Source: Hyphomicrobiaceae bacterium
GTDB taxonomy: Bacteria; Pseudomonadota; Alphaproteobacteria; Rhizobiales; Hyphomicrobiaceae
Assembly (NCBI GenBank): GCA_022844275.1
Contig: JALHMB010000002.1
Location: 620,001-684,000 of the forward strand
Reading direction: 5' to 3'
Length of the DNA: 64,000 nt
Position numbers and translations under genes: made by a program
In this document: piece by piece, positions 26,131-34,521 of the stretch
Layout: each line of letters opens with the position of its first letter
Position numbering within the stretch: position 1 is the first letter of the stretch
Notes under the pieces: generated by a model
What the model saw: only the letters and a program-made list of their open reading frames with translations
Told to the model about the DNA's origin: nothing
Databases searched by the model: none

Positions 26131-26214
26131 GGCCGGACGCCGCCTTCGCAAGCATGATGCTTGTAAAACCGGCGTCGGCCATCATATGCTTTAGCGCCGG
26201 CAGAATTCGCCGGC
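26131..26214. other. two consecutive hairpins between the RraA-like gene and rsfS
   Basis: The first hairpin has outer arms ggccggacgccg (26131-26142) and cggcgtcggcc (26170-26180) and an inner perfect stem caagca-tga-tgcttg (26149-26163). The second is gccggc (26196-26201) with gccggc (26209-26214) around an AT loop. It could be a terminator for the upstream gene or a structured leader for rsfS. No T run follows. Confidence 0.45.
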
Positions 26215-26309
26215 GGTGCGGGGCATAATTGTGTATGGGCCCCGGCACTTTGAGACCGGTTGGTCGTGTGACCATAAGGGTCGGATGACGAAGGGACGCT
26301 CACCAAACG

Positions 26310-26720
26310 ATGAGAACCACGCCCGAGGGTGCTCGCGCGAGCACGCCTCTGACTGAGTTCGTGTCCGAGCGACGCGACTCTGCCGCGCTGGTGGACCGTG
26401 TGGTCCACTGGCTCGATGACGCCAAGGCCGAGGAAGTCACCGTCATTGATCTCAACGGTAAGACCTCGATCGGCGATTTCATGGTCATCGCTACGGGTCG
26501 CTCCGACCGCCACGTCAACGCGGTTGCCGAGCAAGTCCTTCAGGCCTTGAAGAATGAAGGCCACGCGCGCGTGCGCGTCGAGGGCCAGCCGCAGTGCGAT
26601 TGGGTGCTGATCGACACGGGCGACATTATCGTCCACGTGTTCCAGCCGGATATCCGTGCCTTCTACAACCTGGAGAAGATGTGGTCGGCGGATCGCGGCG
26701 CGGATCCGGTGGCACACTAG
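26310..26720 (+). CDS. rsfS: ribosomal silencing factor RsfS
   Basis: 136 residues of the Iojap/RsfS family, which binds ribosomal protein L14 and blocks subunit joining during starvation. Motifs: EEVTVIDLNGKTSIGDFMVIATGRSDRHVNAVA near 41-73 and DWVLIDTGDIIVHVFQPDIRAFYNLEKMW near 98-126, both highly conserved. The first 20 residues are variable. rlmH follows after 59 bp, the usual pairing in bacteria; here nadD and proA are not upstream, unlike in many relatives. Confidence 0.95.
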   Translation: MRTTPEGARASTPLTEFVSERRDSAALVDRVVHWLDDAKAEEVTVIDLNGKTSIGDFMVIATGRSDRHVNAVAEQVLQALKNEGHARVRVEGQPQCDWVLIDTGDIIVHVFQPDIRAFYNLEKMWSADRGADPVAH

Positions 26721-26779
26721 TCCGGCACTGGGCCAGCTCCAAAGGCGGTGCACGGCGCACGTAGTGCGGAGGGACGCCC

Positions 26780-27262
26780 ATGCGCCTCGTCATTGCCGCC
26801 ATCGGCCGCCTCAAGGATGAGGGCGAGCGGACGCTGATCGCCCGCTACATGAAGCGCGTGTCGAGTGGGCGCGTGATTGGCATTTCACCCGTGACGATCG
26901 AAGAGCTGCCCGAGAGCCGGGCGGCAGAGACCAACGCGCGCCAGGCCGACGAGGCGGCGCGCCTTCTTCATGCAACAGCGGATTGCGACCTCCGGATCGT
27001 GCTCGATGAGCGCGGGCGCATGATGTCGAGTGTCGCGTTCGCGAACTACCTCGGCGAGCGACGGGATGCCGGCGTGAAGGCCGCCGCACTGCTCGTCGGT
27101 GGTCCCGATGGCCACCCCGCTAGCCTCACGGGCAAGGGCGCGCATCTGACGCTGTCACTCGGGCCCATGACGCTGCCGCACGGCCTTGCCCGCGTTGTGC
27201 TGGTCGAGCAGGTCTATCGCGCGATCACGATCCTCTCGGGTCATCCCTATCACCGGGCGTGA
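26780..27262 (+). CDS. rlmH: 23S rRNA (pseudouridine1915-N3)-methyltransferase RlmH
   Basis: 160 residues, standard length for RlmH (YbeA), a SPOUT methyltransferase that modifies pseudouridine 1915 in helix 69 of 23S rRNA. Seen: RLVIAAIGRLKDEGERTLIARYMKR at the start, LDERGRMMSS near 74, LLVGGPDGH near 94 (the SAM-binding knot), LTLSLGPMTLPHGLARVVLVEQVYRA at 119-145 and the C-terminal HPYHRA. It probably forms an operon with rsfS. Confidence 0.95.
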   Translation: MRLVIAAIGRLKDEGERTLIARYMKRVSSGRVIGISPVTIEELPESRAAETNARQADEAARLLHATADCDLRIVLDERGRMMSSVAFANYLGERRDAGVKAAALLVGGPDGHPASLTGKGAHLTLSLGPMTLPHGLARVVLVEQVYRAITILSGHPYHRA

Positions 27263-27271
27263 CGACGCAGA

Positions 27272-28039
27272 TCACGTCTTCCGCTTGGCCCGCTCTGCGA
27301 GAAATCCCTTCATGATGCGCTGCGGCTCGCCTGTCGCGTACGCTTCCAGCGAGTAGCGGATACCCGCCGCGGTCGCGTCGTCGAAGCCCGGTTGCGTGAG
27401 AGTGCGCAAGCGCTCCTTGGTGAGCCGCATGGCGACGGGCGGCACCTTGAGCAGATCCTCGGCAATGGCGATCGCCTTTGCGAGCACCTCCCCCTCCGGC
27501 ACCAGATGATCGACGAGGCCGATTGCGTGCGCCCGCTCGCCGCTCACGAGACCACCTGAAAGCGACAGCTCGCGGTTCGGGCCGTGGCCGACGTAGAGGC
27601 TCATGAGGTACGTGCCGACAATGCTGGCAAGCCCGGCGCGTGTCTCGGGCTGTCCGATGCGCGCGGCGGGATGCGCGACACGAACGTCGCAGCAGAGCCC
27701 GATCTGCATGCCCGCCCCCGCCGCGATGCCATTCCAAGCAGCCACCGCCGGTTTTGAGAGATCACGCACGGACCGATACATGGCGCGCATGGATGTGCAC
27801 CACGCACGCACGTCAGCCATTTCGAGATTTGCCGTCTCGTTGAGATCCTGCCCAGCAGAGAAGGCTTTTCCTGCGCCGGTGATCACGATCGCGCCCACGG
27901 CCGCATCGCCTTCCGCTGCCTTCATGGCCGCAGTGAAAGCTGCACGGAGCTCCGGGCTTACAGCGTTGAGCACGGCAGGACGATTGAGCGTCACGATCTG
28001 CACGCGCCCGCGCAGCTCGGTAGCGATAATGTTCCCCAT
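27272..28039 (-). CDS. enoyl-CoA hydratase/isomerase family protein
   Basis: 255 residues from the ATG at 28039; a TTG one codon upstream is less likely. Crotonase fold: LNRPAVLNAVSPELRAAF near 18, GAGKAFSAGQDLNE near 55 (oxyanion-hole segment) and IAAGAGMQIGLCCDVRVA near 98. The region equivalent to the second catalytic Glu reads GRPETRAGL-like as GQPETRAGLA. The protein could hydrate enoyl-CoA, isomerise it or act on aromatic acyl-CoAs (PaaG-like). It converges on rlmH. Confidence 0.85.
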   Translation of the reverse strand: MGNIIATELRGRVQIVTLNRPAVLNAVSPELRAAFTAAMKAAEGDAAVGAIVITGAGKAFSAGQDLNETANLEMADVRAWCTSMRAMYRSVRDLSKPAVAAWNGIAAGAGMQIGLCCDVRVAHPAARIGQPETRAGLASIVGTYLMSLYVGHGPNRELSLSGGLVSGERAHAIGLVDHLVPEGEVLAKAIAIAEDLLKVPPVAMRLTKERLRTLTQPGFDDATAAGIRYSLEAYATGEPQRIMKGFLAERAKRKT

Positions 28040-28069
28040 CAAAGTGCGGCCTCCCGAAATCTTTTGCCT

Positions 28070-28438
28070 TCAGTTTGTTTGTGTTGGATCCGGCGTCCAT
28101 TTCCAGAATTGAAGTGGCGGCTCTACCGCATCGAGTAGGATATCGACGTTCACGAACTCCTGATCCTCGTTATTGAGGATGTGCCGACTAACCACAGCTC
28201 GACCCGTGACGCCAGCGACGGCCTGGCCATGCGAGCGGACCTCGACACGCCAGATTTCTTGTTCCGCTAGATCCATAATGACATTCGCGCCGCCTACTGC
28301 GGCGCACCGGTCCCAGGCCACTCCCTTGATCCCGATGAAGCTCTCAGAGAGAGAAAGCTCCATCCCTCGGACGAACTCATAGATCTCATGGATTTTATCG
28401 CCGCGAACGATACTCAAAACTGCGTTTGTCGGGCTCAT
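28070..28438 (-). CDS. protein of unknown function
   Basis: 122 residues from the ATG at 28438, preceded by GGAGGACGG; upstream in-frame starts are ignored because that stretch is hydrophobic and atypical. The product is acidic, without signal or membrane segment; features include ESFIGIKGVAWDRCAAVGG and DPTQTN at the C-terminus. Codon choice is less GC-biased than in its neighbours, which may mean recent acquisition. No family recognised. Confidence 0.5.
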   Translation of the reverse strand: MSPTNAVLSIVRGDKIHEIYEFVRGMELSLSESFIGIKGVAWDRCAAVGGANVIMDLAEQEIWRVEVRSHGQAVAGVTGRAVVSRHILNNEDQEFVNVDILLDAVEPPLQFWKWTPDPTQTN

Positions 28439-28601
28439 ACCGTCCTCCGCGATCAGCCATTCTGCTTCAATTAATCTGGCCAACTGTGCCGCAAAACATA
28501 GCAGACTTGCACATCGAGACGAGCACGCCATCCAGCTTGCAACGAGAGCGGTGATCGCGTCATCATCGACAAAACTAATCATCAGGAGGAGGAAGCCGCA
28601 A

Positions 28602-29474
28602 ATGAGCCTGGCCCAGATCGGCGAGTTCGCCGTCGACCGTGTGGTGGAGCTGGAGTTCCCAGCCTTCGTCGCGAAGGAATTCTTCCCCGCCTGTACGGAT
28701 GCGCAGCTCGCGGACGGCAAGGACCGCCTCGGCAAGCTCATCAGCGCCGACGACAAGCTGCTCATGAGCTTTCACACGTTCGTCCTGCGAACGCCGAAGC
28801 ACACGATCCTCATCGATACCTGCTGCGGCAACAACAAGTCGCGCCCCGCGCGTGCCGATTTCAGCATGATCCAGACGAACTATCTCGCAGATCTGGCCGC
28901 ACTCGGCGTGAAGCCGGAGCAGGTGGACTACGTCATGTGCACGCACTTGCACTGGGATCACGTCGGCTGGAACACGCAGCTCCTCGATGGCCGTTGGGTG
29001 CCGACCTTTCCCAATGCCAAGCACATCATGGCCAAACGCGAGTACGACTTCTGGGACGCCGAGTACGCCAAGGGCGACCGAAACAACATGCACGTGCTGT
29101 CGTTCGAGGACAGCGTGCTGCCGATCAAGCGCGCGGAGCAGGCGGTGCTCGTCGATGACGACTTCGAGCTGGAGAAGGGCATCTGGCTCGAGCCATGTCA
29201 TGGCCACTCACCGGGGCTCGTGCTCATCAATGTCGAGAATGGCGGCAAGCGCGGCGTGTTCGTCGGCGACGCCATCCACCACCAGCTCCAGCTGCTCTAT
29301 CCCGATCTCTGCTGCCGCGTGGATTCGGATATGCCACTCTCGGCGAAGAACCGGCGCGCTTTTCTCGATCGGCACGCCGGAAGCAACACGCTCGTCCTGC
29401 CGGCGCACTTCCCGATGCCGACAGCCGGGACGATCGTGCGTGACGGGAACGGCTTCGGCTTCAAGGGCGCGTAG
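28602..29474 (+). CDS. MBL-fold metallo-hydrolase
   Basis: 290 residues from the ATG at 28602, which follows AGGAGGAGGAAG. The zinc-binding HLHWDH motif is at residues 115-120, further ligands are probably His in EPCHGHSPG and Asp in VFVGDAIHH, and a late His lies in LPAHFPMP. The layout matches the quorum-quenching lactonase/MBL hydrolase group, but the substrate cannot be inferred. The gene is followed by a repeat element. Confidence 0.83.
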   Translation: MSLAQIGEFAVDRVVELEFPAFVAKEFFPACTDAQLADGKDRLGKLISADDKLLMSFHTFVLRTPKHTILIDTCCGNNKSRPARADFSMIQTNYLADLAALGVKPEQVDYVMCTHLHWDHVGWNTQLLDGRWVPTFPNAKHIMAKREYDFWDAEYAKGDRNNMHVLSFEDSVLPIKRAEQAVLVDDDFELEKGIWLEPCHGHSPGLVLINVENGGKRGVFVGDAIHHQLQLLYPDLCCRVDSDMPLSAKNRRAFLDRHAGSNTLVLPAHFPMPTAGTIVRDGNGFGFKGA

Positions 29475-29479
29475 ACAGT

Positions 29480-29550
29480 CGCGCCTTTGGCGCGAGCGGG
29501 GCTTCAGCCCCGCGCCCCGACCGGGGGACACCCCCGGTCCCCCGTTTTCT
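29480..29550 (+). repeat. intergenic palindromic repeat, family 1
   Basis: Three hairpins in a row: gcgcctttggcgcg, cggggcttcagccccg and a C/G-rich stem around acaccccc, ending with cccccgttttct. The same order of hairpins is found at 43586-43660 and 62400-62471 and, reversed, at 62515-62630 and 868-920. It separates two convergent genes and could end transcription for both. Confidence 0.65.
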
Positions 29551-29570
29551 GGGACTTGAAGAGTCCGCGG

Positions 29571-30758
29571 CTAGACCGAGGCTTCCGCCATCTGTGTGGG
29601 ACGCGCGGACGCCTCTTCGCCGTACATCGTGTAGATCGGCGCGTCCTTCAGGATGACTTCCTCATAGAAGCCATAGCCATTGAACTTGCCGGCGATGGCG
29701 CGCGCGTAGGCGCCGGTATTGCCGATCTCGATGTAGTCGCCCTCGCGAATGGAGGCCGGCAGCATGAAGGGGCCCTTCATGTGATCGATCGAGTCGCACG
29801 TCGGGCCCCAGAACTGGAAGGGCGCGAGCGCATTCGGATCGCGGACCTCGCGGCCAACGAGCCGTACCGGGAACGTGAAGCCGAGATGCGCTGCGTCGAA
29901 CAGCATCCCGTAGCTGCCGTCGTTGATGTAGAGGTCACCGCCGCGACGTGCATCGACGCGCACGATGAGACTTTCGGACTCCGCCGAGAGCGCTCGCCCT
30001 GGCTCGCACAGGAGCCTGCAGTTGCTGGCAACGGGTAGCATCGCAAAGTTCTCGCGAATGACCTGCATGTAGTCCGAGAGCGGCGCGTGCCCTTCATCGG
30101 AGTAGCGCGCCGGGAAGCCGCCGCCGACGTCGATGCCGTCGATGACCACGCCTGCGCGACCAATGAGCTTGCGCGCCTCGGCAAGCGCACCCGCATAAGC
30201 CTGCGGCGCCAGCGTCTGTGAGCCGACGTGGAAAGAAATACCGAGCGATCTCGCCACCTGCCGCACTTTTGTCAGCAGGCGCACGGCGGCCGCGCCGGTT
30301 ATGCCGAACTTATTCTCGAGCGGGATCACGGCATTGAGCGCAGGCACGGCAATGCGTACCCAGAGGGCGAGGTCGCGCGCAGCGCCCGTCTCCTCGACGA
30401 TCTTCTTCAGCTCATCCTCGCTATCGAGCGAGAACGACCGGCAGCCGAGCTGGAAAGCCCGCCGGATGGCGTGACGCGACTTCACGGGGTGCATGAAGTG
30501 GAACGTCACGTCCGGGATGGTCTTGGCGTCCTCGAGCTCAGGCAGCGAAGCGACGTCGAAGTGGCGAATGCCAGCACCGTACAGCGCCCCGATCAGGAAG
30601 GGTGTGCTGTTGGCTTTGTAGGCGTAGGCGACATCGCCGGGGAAGTTCTCGAGAAACCACCGCGCTGCGCGGCCCGCTGCATGCGGGCGCAGACCGATGA
30701 TGGGCTTCTCGGGCTTGCGGGCTTTGATCAGCGCCGAGGCAGACGGGAATGTTTCCAT
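29571..30758 (-). CDS. ornithine/lysine decarboxylase (fold type III, PLP-dependent)
   Basis: 395 residues from the ATG at 30758 (METFPSASALIKARKPEKPI). Family of eukaryotic-type ornithine decarboxylase: PLP Lys48 in AYAYKANSTPF, the GGG phosphate loop IDVGGGFPARYS near 209, CEPGRALSAESE near 251, and the active-site Cys321 in WGPTCDSIDH. YINDGSYGMLFD near 277 is a further signature. It makes putrescine (or cadaverine) for polyamine synthesis. Lysine and ornithine forms are not separable by eye. An unusual leader lies upstream (see the regulatory entry). Confidence 0.9.
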   Translation of the reverse strand: METFPSASALIKARKPEKPIIGLRPHAAGRAARWFLENFPGDVAYAYKANSTPFLIGALYGAGIRHFDVASLPELEDAKTIPDVTFHFMHPVKSRHAIRRAFQLGCRSFSLDSEDELKKIVEETGAARDLALWVRIAVPALNAVIPLENKFGITGAAAVRLLTKVRQVARSLGISFHVGSQTLAPQAYAGALAEARKLIGRAGVVIDGIDVGGGFPARYSDEGHAPLSDYMQVIRENFAMLPVASNCRLLCEPGRALSAESESLIVRVDARRGGDLYINDGSYGMLFDAAHLGFTFPVRLVGREVRDPNALAPFQFWGPTCDSIDHMKGPFMLPASIREGDYIEIGNTGAYARAIAGKFNGYGFYEEVILKDAPIYTMYGEEASARPTQMAEASV

Positions 30759-30759
30759 T

Positions 30760-30879
30760 TCATGGGACCTCCACCAGTCGAACTGTGACCGGGCGAGCTG
30801 CAGGAGACCAGCAGAGATCGCCGCACGTGACGTGCACATAAGTCGCGACGGGACCGGTGTAAAGACCCTTCGTGATCAT
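30760..30879 (-). promoter_or_regulatory. candidate leader with short upstream ORF and 13-bp palindrome before the decarboxylase gene
   Basis: A 39-codon open frame (ATG at 30879, MITKGLYTGPVATYVHVTCG...) ends in TGA at 30762-30760, 2 bases before the decarboxylase ATG at 30758. Within it lies the palindrome gcacgtgacgtgc (30823-30835). Decarboxylase genes of this kind in alphaproteobacteria are known to carry conserved RNA leaders (the speF motif), so control by translation of the leader is plausible, but I could not confirm the consensus. Confidence 0.35.
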
Positions 30880-31031
30880 TGGTCAACCTATCCGCTCCCG
30901 CCTGGCTGTGAGGCTTGCCGGCCACGCCGGTGGCGGCGCAGGGGATCGTCATCGGTCTGCAACACAGCAGTTGCCGATCCGTCATCTGCGATTGCTAGCG
31001 TCGCTGCCGCAGGAGTGGGGGGATCTCTCCG

Positions 31032-32591
31032 ATGGCGGCGTTGGACGCCGAGACGCACATCGCCGCCGGGCGCCGGCCAGGTGACGCTGGATTGCCGGTC
31101 GCTCACATGGGGGCGGACGAGGCGCCGGATCGTGCGATCTGGGCCGTGCGGCTTGGCGTCGCGCTGGCAGCCATTGCCGCATTCCGGCTGATCGCGCTCG
31201 CGCTCAATGGCACGGAACTCTTCGTCGACGAGGCGCAGTATTGGTCCTGGGCCCAGACGCCCGCTGCCGGCTATTACTCGAAGCCCCCTCTGATCGCCTG
31301 GATCATTGCTGCCAGCACGGCCGTCTGCGGCGATGGTGAGTTCTGCGTACGTCTGCCGGCCACCGTGCTCCACCTCGGGACGGCCAGCGTGGTCTTTCTC
31401 GCGGCGCGCCAGCTCTACTCGGCAGAGGTCGGCTTCTGGTCAGCGCTCGTGTACGCGACCCTGCCCGCAGTCTCCCTCTCCTCCGGGATCATCTCGACGG
31501 ACGTCCCGCTCCTGTTCGCGTGGGCGCTCGCCCTCCTGGCCTTTGCCCATCTTCTCGCCGCACCGTCCTACTTCGCGGCGGTATCCCTCGGCGCGGCGAT
31601 CGGCATCGGCCTCAATGCCAAGTACGCCATGGCGTACTTCGTGCCGTGCATCGCCATCTATTTCCTGATCGCGCCCGAGCATCGAAGCCTTCTGCGCAAG
31701 CCCCTTCTCTGGATCGCATTGGCGCTCGCCGTCGCGCTCATTCTGCCGAACCTCGCCTGGAACAGCGCCAACAGCTTCGCGACGTTCACGCACACCGCCG
31801 ACAATGCGAACTGGAAGGGACTGATGCTGCATCCGCTGAAATCGGCGGAGTTCATTCTCGGTCAGTTCGGCGTATTCGGTCCCATTCTCTATGGCGCTCT
31901 GGTCGCCTTCCTCTGGCGGATTCGCGGCCGACTTGTAGCGCTTTCGAGTGCGGATAAGCTGCTCATCGCTCTCTCTGTGCCGATCATCGTCGTCGTCGCC
32001 ATGCAGGGCCTGATGTCGCGTGCCCATGCGAACTGGGCGGCGGCGGCCTACGTCTCTGCGACGATCCTCGTGACAGCGGTGATGGTCCGGGAGGGGGCTT
32101 GGCGCTGGCTCAGATCCTCGCTCGCCCTTCATGGTGCGGTCGCGGTCGTCCTCGCCGTTGCGACTTGGCAGGCGGGTCGTTTCTCGCTGCCGTTCATCGG
32201 CGATCCTTTTGCACGCACGCTCGGCAATCGGAAGACGGCGAATCTGGTCGCGCGACTCGCAGCCGATACCCGGCCTGATGGCCGGACCGTGCGTGCCGTA
32301 CTCGCCGCGGACCGCGAGGTGGCGGCGGCGCTTCTCTACTATGGCCGCACCCTCGACCTGCCGGTGTTCGCCTGGCGTGACGCGCAGCCACGCAATCACT
32401 TCGAGCTTTCGCGGCCGTTCACGGTGCGCTCGCCGACGCCCGTCCTGTTCGTCGGTCCGCGTCCTCCCAGCTCCGGCATCACGCGCCACTTCCGTCAGTT
32501 CGTGACGCTCAACACTTTGGCGGTACCGGCCGGTGCCTTCGGCGCACGGACGCTGCATTTCGCCATCCTGGATGAGTTTATCGAGAGGTGA
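31032..32591 (+). CDS. GT39-like lipid-linked sugar transferase (ArnT/RgtA-like)
   Basis: 519 residues with about eleven membrane helices. After a hydrophilic N-terminus (ATG at 31032; a later start is possible) comes helix 1 at 38-58 and the signature loop ELFVDEAQYWSWAQTPAAGY with the acidic pair at about residues 66-67. This is the ArnT/PMT superfamily: it transfers a sugar from polyprenyl phosphate to lipid A or core. The operon partners (PAP2, GT2, LAB_N) support lipid A or lipid modification; in Rhizobium, Rgt proteins add galacturonic acid in this way. 3 bp separate it from the next gene. Confidence 0.78.
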   Translation: MAALDAETHIAAGRRPGDAGLPVAHMGADEAPDRAIWAVRLGVALAAIAAFRLIALALNGTELFVDEAQYWSWAQTPAAGYYSKPPLIAWIIAASTAVCGDGEFCVRLPATVLHLGTASVVFLAARQLYSAEVGFWSALVYATLPAVSLSSGIISTDVPLLFAWALALLAFAHLLAAPSYFAAVSLGAAIGIGLNAKYAMAYFVPCIAIYFLIAPEHRSLLRKPLLWIALALAVALILPNLAWNSANSFATFTHTADNANWKGLMLHPLKSAEFILGQFGVFGPILYGALVAFLWRIRGRLVALSSADKLLIALSVPIIVVVAMQGLMSRAHANWAAAAYVSATILVTAVMVREGAWRWLRSSLALHGAVAVVLAVATWQAGRFSLPFIGDPFARTLGNRKTANLVARLAADTRPDGRTVRAVLAADREVAAALLYYGRTLDLPVFAWRDAQPRNHFELSRPFTVRSPTPVLFVGPRPPSSGITRHFRQFVTLNTLAVPAGAFGARTLHFAILDEFIER

Positions 32592-32594
32592 TGC

Positions 32595-33365
32595 ATGTGG
32601 ATGGTCAACCCATTCCTGCCGTCCGAGGAGCGTTTCCGACGCCGGTTCATGAGCGCAGCGCTCGCGAGCGGCGTCGTGCTGGCGGTAGTGATGCTCACGT
32701 CTCCCGGCATTGATCTGGCGCTGGCGTCGGCCCTGCTGGACGTTTGTACCGGCCGCGAGCAGGCGGGCGGATGGTGCGGCGGTGTGCTCATCCTCGCGCC
32801 GCGGCAATTCTTCATGAGCCTGTACGTGCTCGGCTGCATAGCGGGCGGTCTGCTGGCGGCTGTGGCGCTCGTGGCGCGCAAGCGTTGGACGGCGCTCGAT
32901 TTGGCGCGATGCTGGTTCGTCGTCGCGGTGCTTGCCGTCGGGCCGGGCCTCGTCGCGAACGTGATCTTCAAGGACAACTGGGGGCGGGCTCGGCCCCGTC
33001 AGGTCGTCGAACTCGGCGGCACGAGGCAGTTCACGCCACCTCTGTTGCCGGCAAGCGAGTGCAGCCGGAATTGCTCGTTCATCAGCGGCGAGGCAGCCTC
33101 CATGTTCGCGCTGTTCCTCGCACCGGCACTGCTGCTCCCGGGACTTCGCCTGACCCTGCTTGGCGCAGGGCTGGCCTTCGGCACCTTGGCTGGCTTTGTG
33201 CGCATGCTGCAGGGAGCGCATTTCCTGAGCGATGTTCTGTTCGCCGGTGTCTTCATGGCAATCACGGTCGGGCTGCTGCACCTGGCCATATTCGGCGCGG
33301 TCCGCGTGTGGCGCGAGTGGAACTTGGCGACAGGCGTCGGACCGCTCGGAGGTGGCGCCTCATGA
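32595..33365 (+). CDS. PAP2-family membrane phosphatase
   Basis: 256 residues with about six membrane helices. All three PAP2 motifs are present: KDNWGRARP at 126-134 (KxxxxxxRP), SFISGEAAS at about 159-167 (a PSGH-like site with E in place of H), and RMLQGAHFLSD near 203 (SRxxxxxHxxxD-like). LpxE-type lipid A 1-phosphatases have a similar arrangement, and the operon context fits that role, but undecaprenyl pyrophosphate phosphatase is possible. Its stop overlaps the start of the GT2 gene (ATGA). Confidence 0.78.
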   Translation: MWMVNPFLPSEERFRRRFMSAALASGVVLAVVMLTSPGIDLALASALLDVCTGREQAGGWCGGVLILAPRQFFMSLYVLGCIAGGLLAAVALVARKRWTALDLARCWFVVAVLAVGPGLVANVIFKDNWGRARPRQVVELGGTRQFTPPLLPASECSRNCSFISGEAASMFALFLAPALLLPGLRLTLLGAGLAFGTLAGFVRMLQGAHFLSDVLFAGVFMAITVGLLHLAIFGAVRVWREWNLATGVGPLGGGAS

Positions 33366-34240
33366 ACGACCTCGCTCCGATCGCGTCGATGAATGCAAGT
33401 GCCCCACCAGTCGCGCGGGTGCCGCTAGCGATCGTTCTGCCGGCGTACAACGAGGCGGGGAATCTCGAACGCCTGATCCGCGAGATATTCGACGTCGTTC
33501 CCTCCGATCTCATCGGCGAGGTGATCGTTGTCGACGACGCGAGCGACGACGGCACCTCCGCGGAGGTCAGGGCGCTGGTCGGACATCTTCCGCGCTTGCG
33601 TTACATCCGCCACGCGGCGCGATGCGGTCAGAGTGCTGCGATCCACACCGGCGTGCGCGCCGCGCGGCACGGTCTCATCGCGACGCTCGACGGCGACGGC
33701 CAGAACGATCCTGCCGACATCGCATATCTGGTCGAGCGCGCGATCCAGACCTTGCCAGCGCCGGTGCTGGTCGGCGGCATACGCAACAAGCGTCAAGCCG
33801 AGCGCTCGAAGCAGCTTGCCTCCCGCTTCGCTAATTGGATCCGCAATGCCGTCCTCGCCGACGAATGCCCGGACACGGGCTGTGGCATCAAGGTCTTCGG
33901 CCGCGATGCCTTCCTGGCCCTTCCGTACTTCTCCGGGATGCACCGCTATCTGCCTGCGCTCTACCTCATGCGGGGCCAGAAGGTTGACTACCTGCCGGTC
34001 AACGACAGGCCACGTACGGTCGGCCAATCGAAATACAACAACCTCGGCCGCGCGCTTATCGGCATCTACGACCTGATCGGCGTCAGATGGCTCAGAGCCC
34101 GAACGACCATACCGCGCATCGCCGAGGCGTATGGCGGCAATGCAATGACCGAAACCAGCGATCTCCAAATCAGCCGGGAGGCACGTCCATGCTCAGCAAA
34201 ATCGTTGCATGGTGGAGCACTGTCAGCTCTGCGGAGCTGA
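33362..34240 (+). CDS. family 2 glycosyltransferase (polyprenyl-phosphate sugar synthase type)
   Basis: 292 residues from the ATG at 33362, overlapping the PAP2 stop by 4 bp. The GT-A fold is clear: LAIVLPAYNEAGNLERLI at 22-39, VIVVDDASDDGT at 54-65, TLDGDGQND near 108 (the acidic metal site). KVFGRDAFLALPYFSGMHRYLPALYL near 180 matches the dolichol/undecaprenyl-phosphate sugar synthase group (Dpm1, ArnC, RgtE). It should load a sugar on the lipid carrier used by the GT39 enzyme. Confidence 0.85.
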   Translation: MNDLAPIASMNASAPPVARVPLAIVLPAYNEAGNLERLIREIFDVVPSDLIGEVIVVDDASDDGTSAEVRALVGHLPRLRYIRHAARCGQSAAIHTGVRAARHGLIATLDGDGQNDPADIAYLVERAIQTLPAPVLVGGIRNKRQAERSKQLASRFANWIRNAVLADECPDTGCGIKVFGRDAFLALPYFSGMHRYLPALYLMRGQKVDYLPVNDRPRTVGQSKYNNLGRALIGIYDLIGVRWLRARTTIPRIAEAYGGNAMTETSDLQISREARPCSAKSLHGGALSALRS

Positions 34241-34521
34241 TCTGGCTCGGTGTTGGTCTGATTGGGCAGGCCATGTTCTCGGCGCGCTGGATCGTGCAGT
34301 GGATCGCGAGCGAGCGCCGGCGCCGGTCGATCGTCCCGAACCTGTTCTGGTATCTCTCGTTCCTTGGGGGGCTCCTGGTCTTCAGCTACGGCGTCCACCG
34401 CATGGATCCCGTCATCATGCTCGGGCAGTTCGGGGTGCTGATCTACGCCCGCAATCTCTTCTTTGCCCGCCAGGAGTTGCAGGGGGAGGGGATTGGCGCG
34501 CAACCCTCGGTGGGAGGGTAG
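34189..34521 (+). CDS. LAB_N (lipid-A-disaccharide synthase N-terminal domain-like) small membrane protein
   Basis: 110 residues from the ATG at 34189, preceded by CCGGGAGGCACG; the gene overlaps the end of the GT2 gene by 52 bp in another frame. It has three membrane helices and the LAB_N motifs WLGVGLIGQAMFSARWIVQW (about 17-36) and PNLFWYLSFLGGLLVFSYGV. Such proteins accompany GT2 and GT39 genes for lipid modification, and in Rhizobium a homologue (RgtF) is needed with RgtE for galacturonic acid transfer; a flippase-like role is suspected. Confidence 0.8.
   Translation: MLSKIVAWWSTVSSAELIWLGVGLIGQAMFSARWIVQWIASERRRRSIVPNLFWYLSFLGGLLVFSYGVHRMDPVIMLGQFGVLIYARNLFFARQELQGEGIGAQPSVGG

Noticed and set aside
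31440-33281. Long minus-strand frame of 613 codons
   Set aside because: It overlaps the GT39 and PAP2 genes; its charged, low-complexity composition is typical of antisense in GC-rich DNA.
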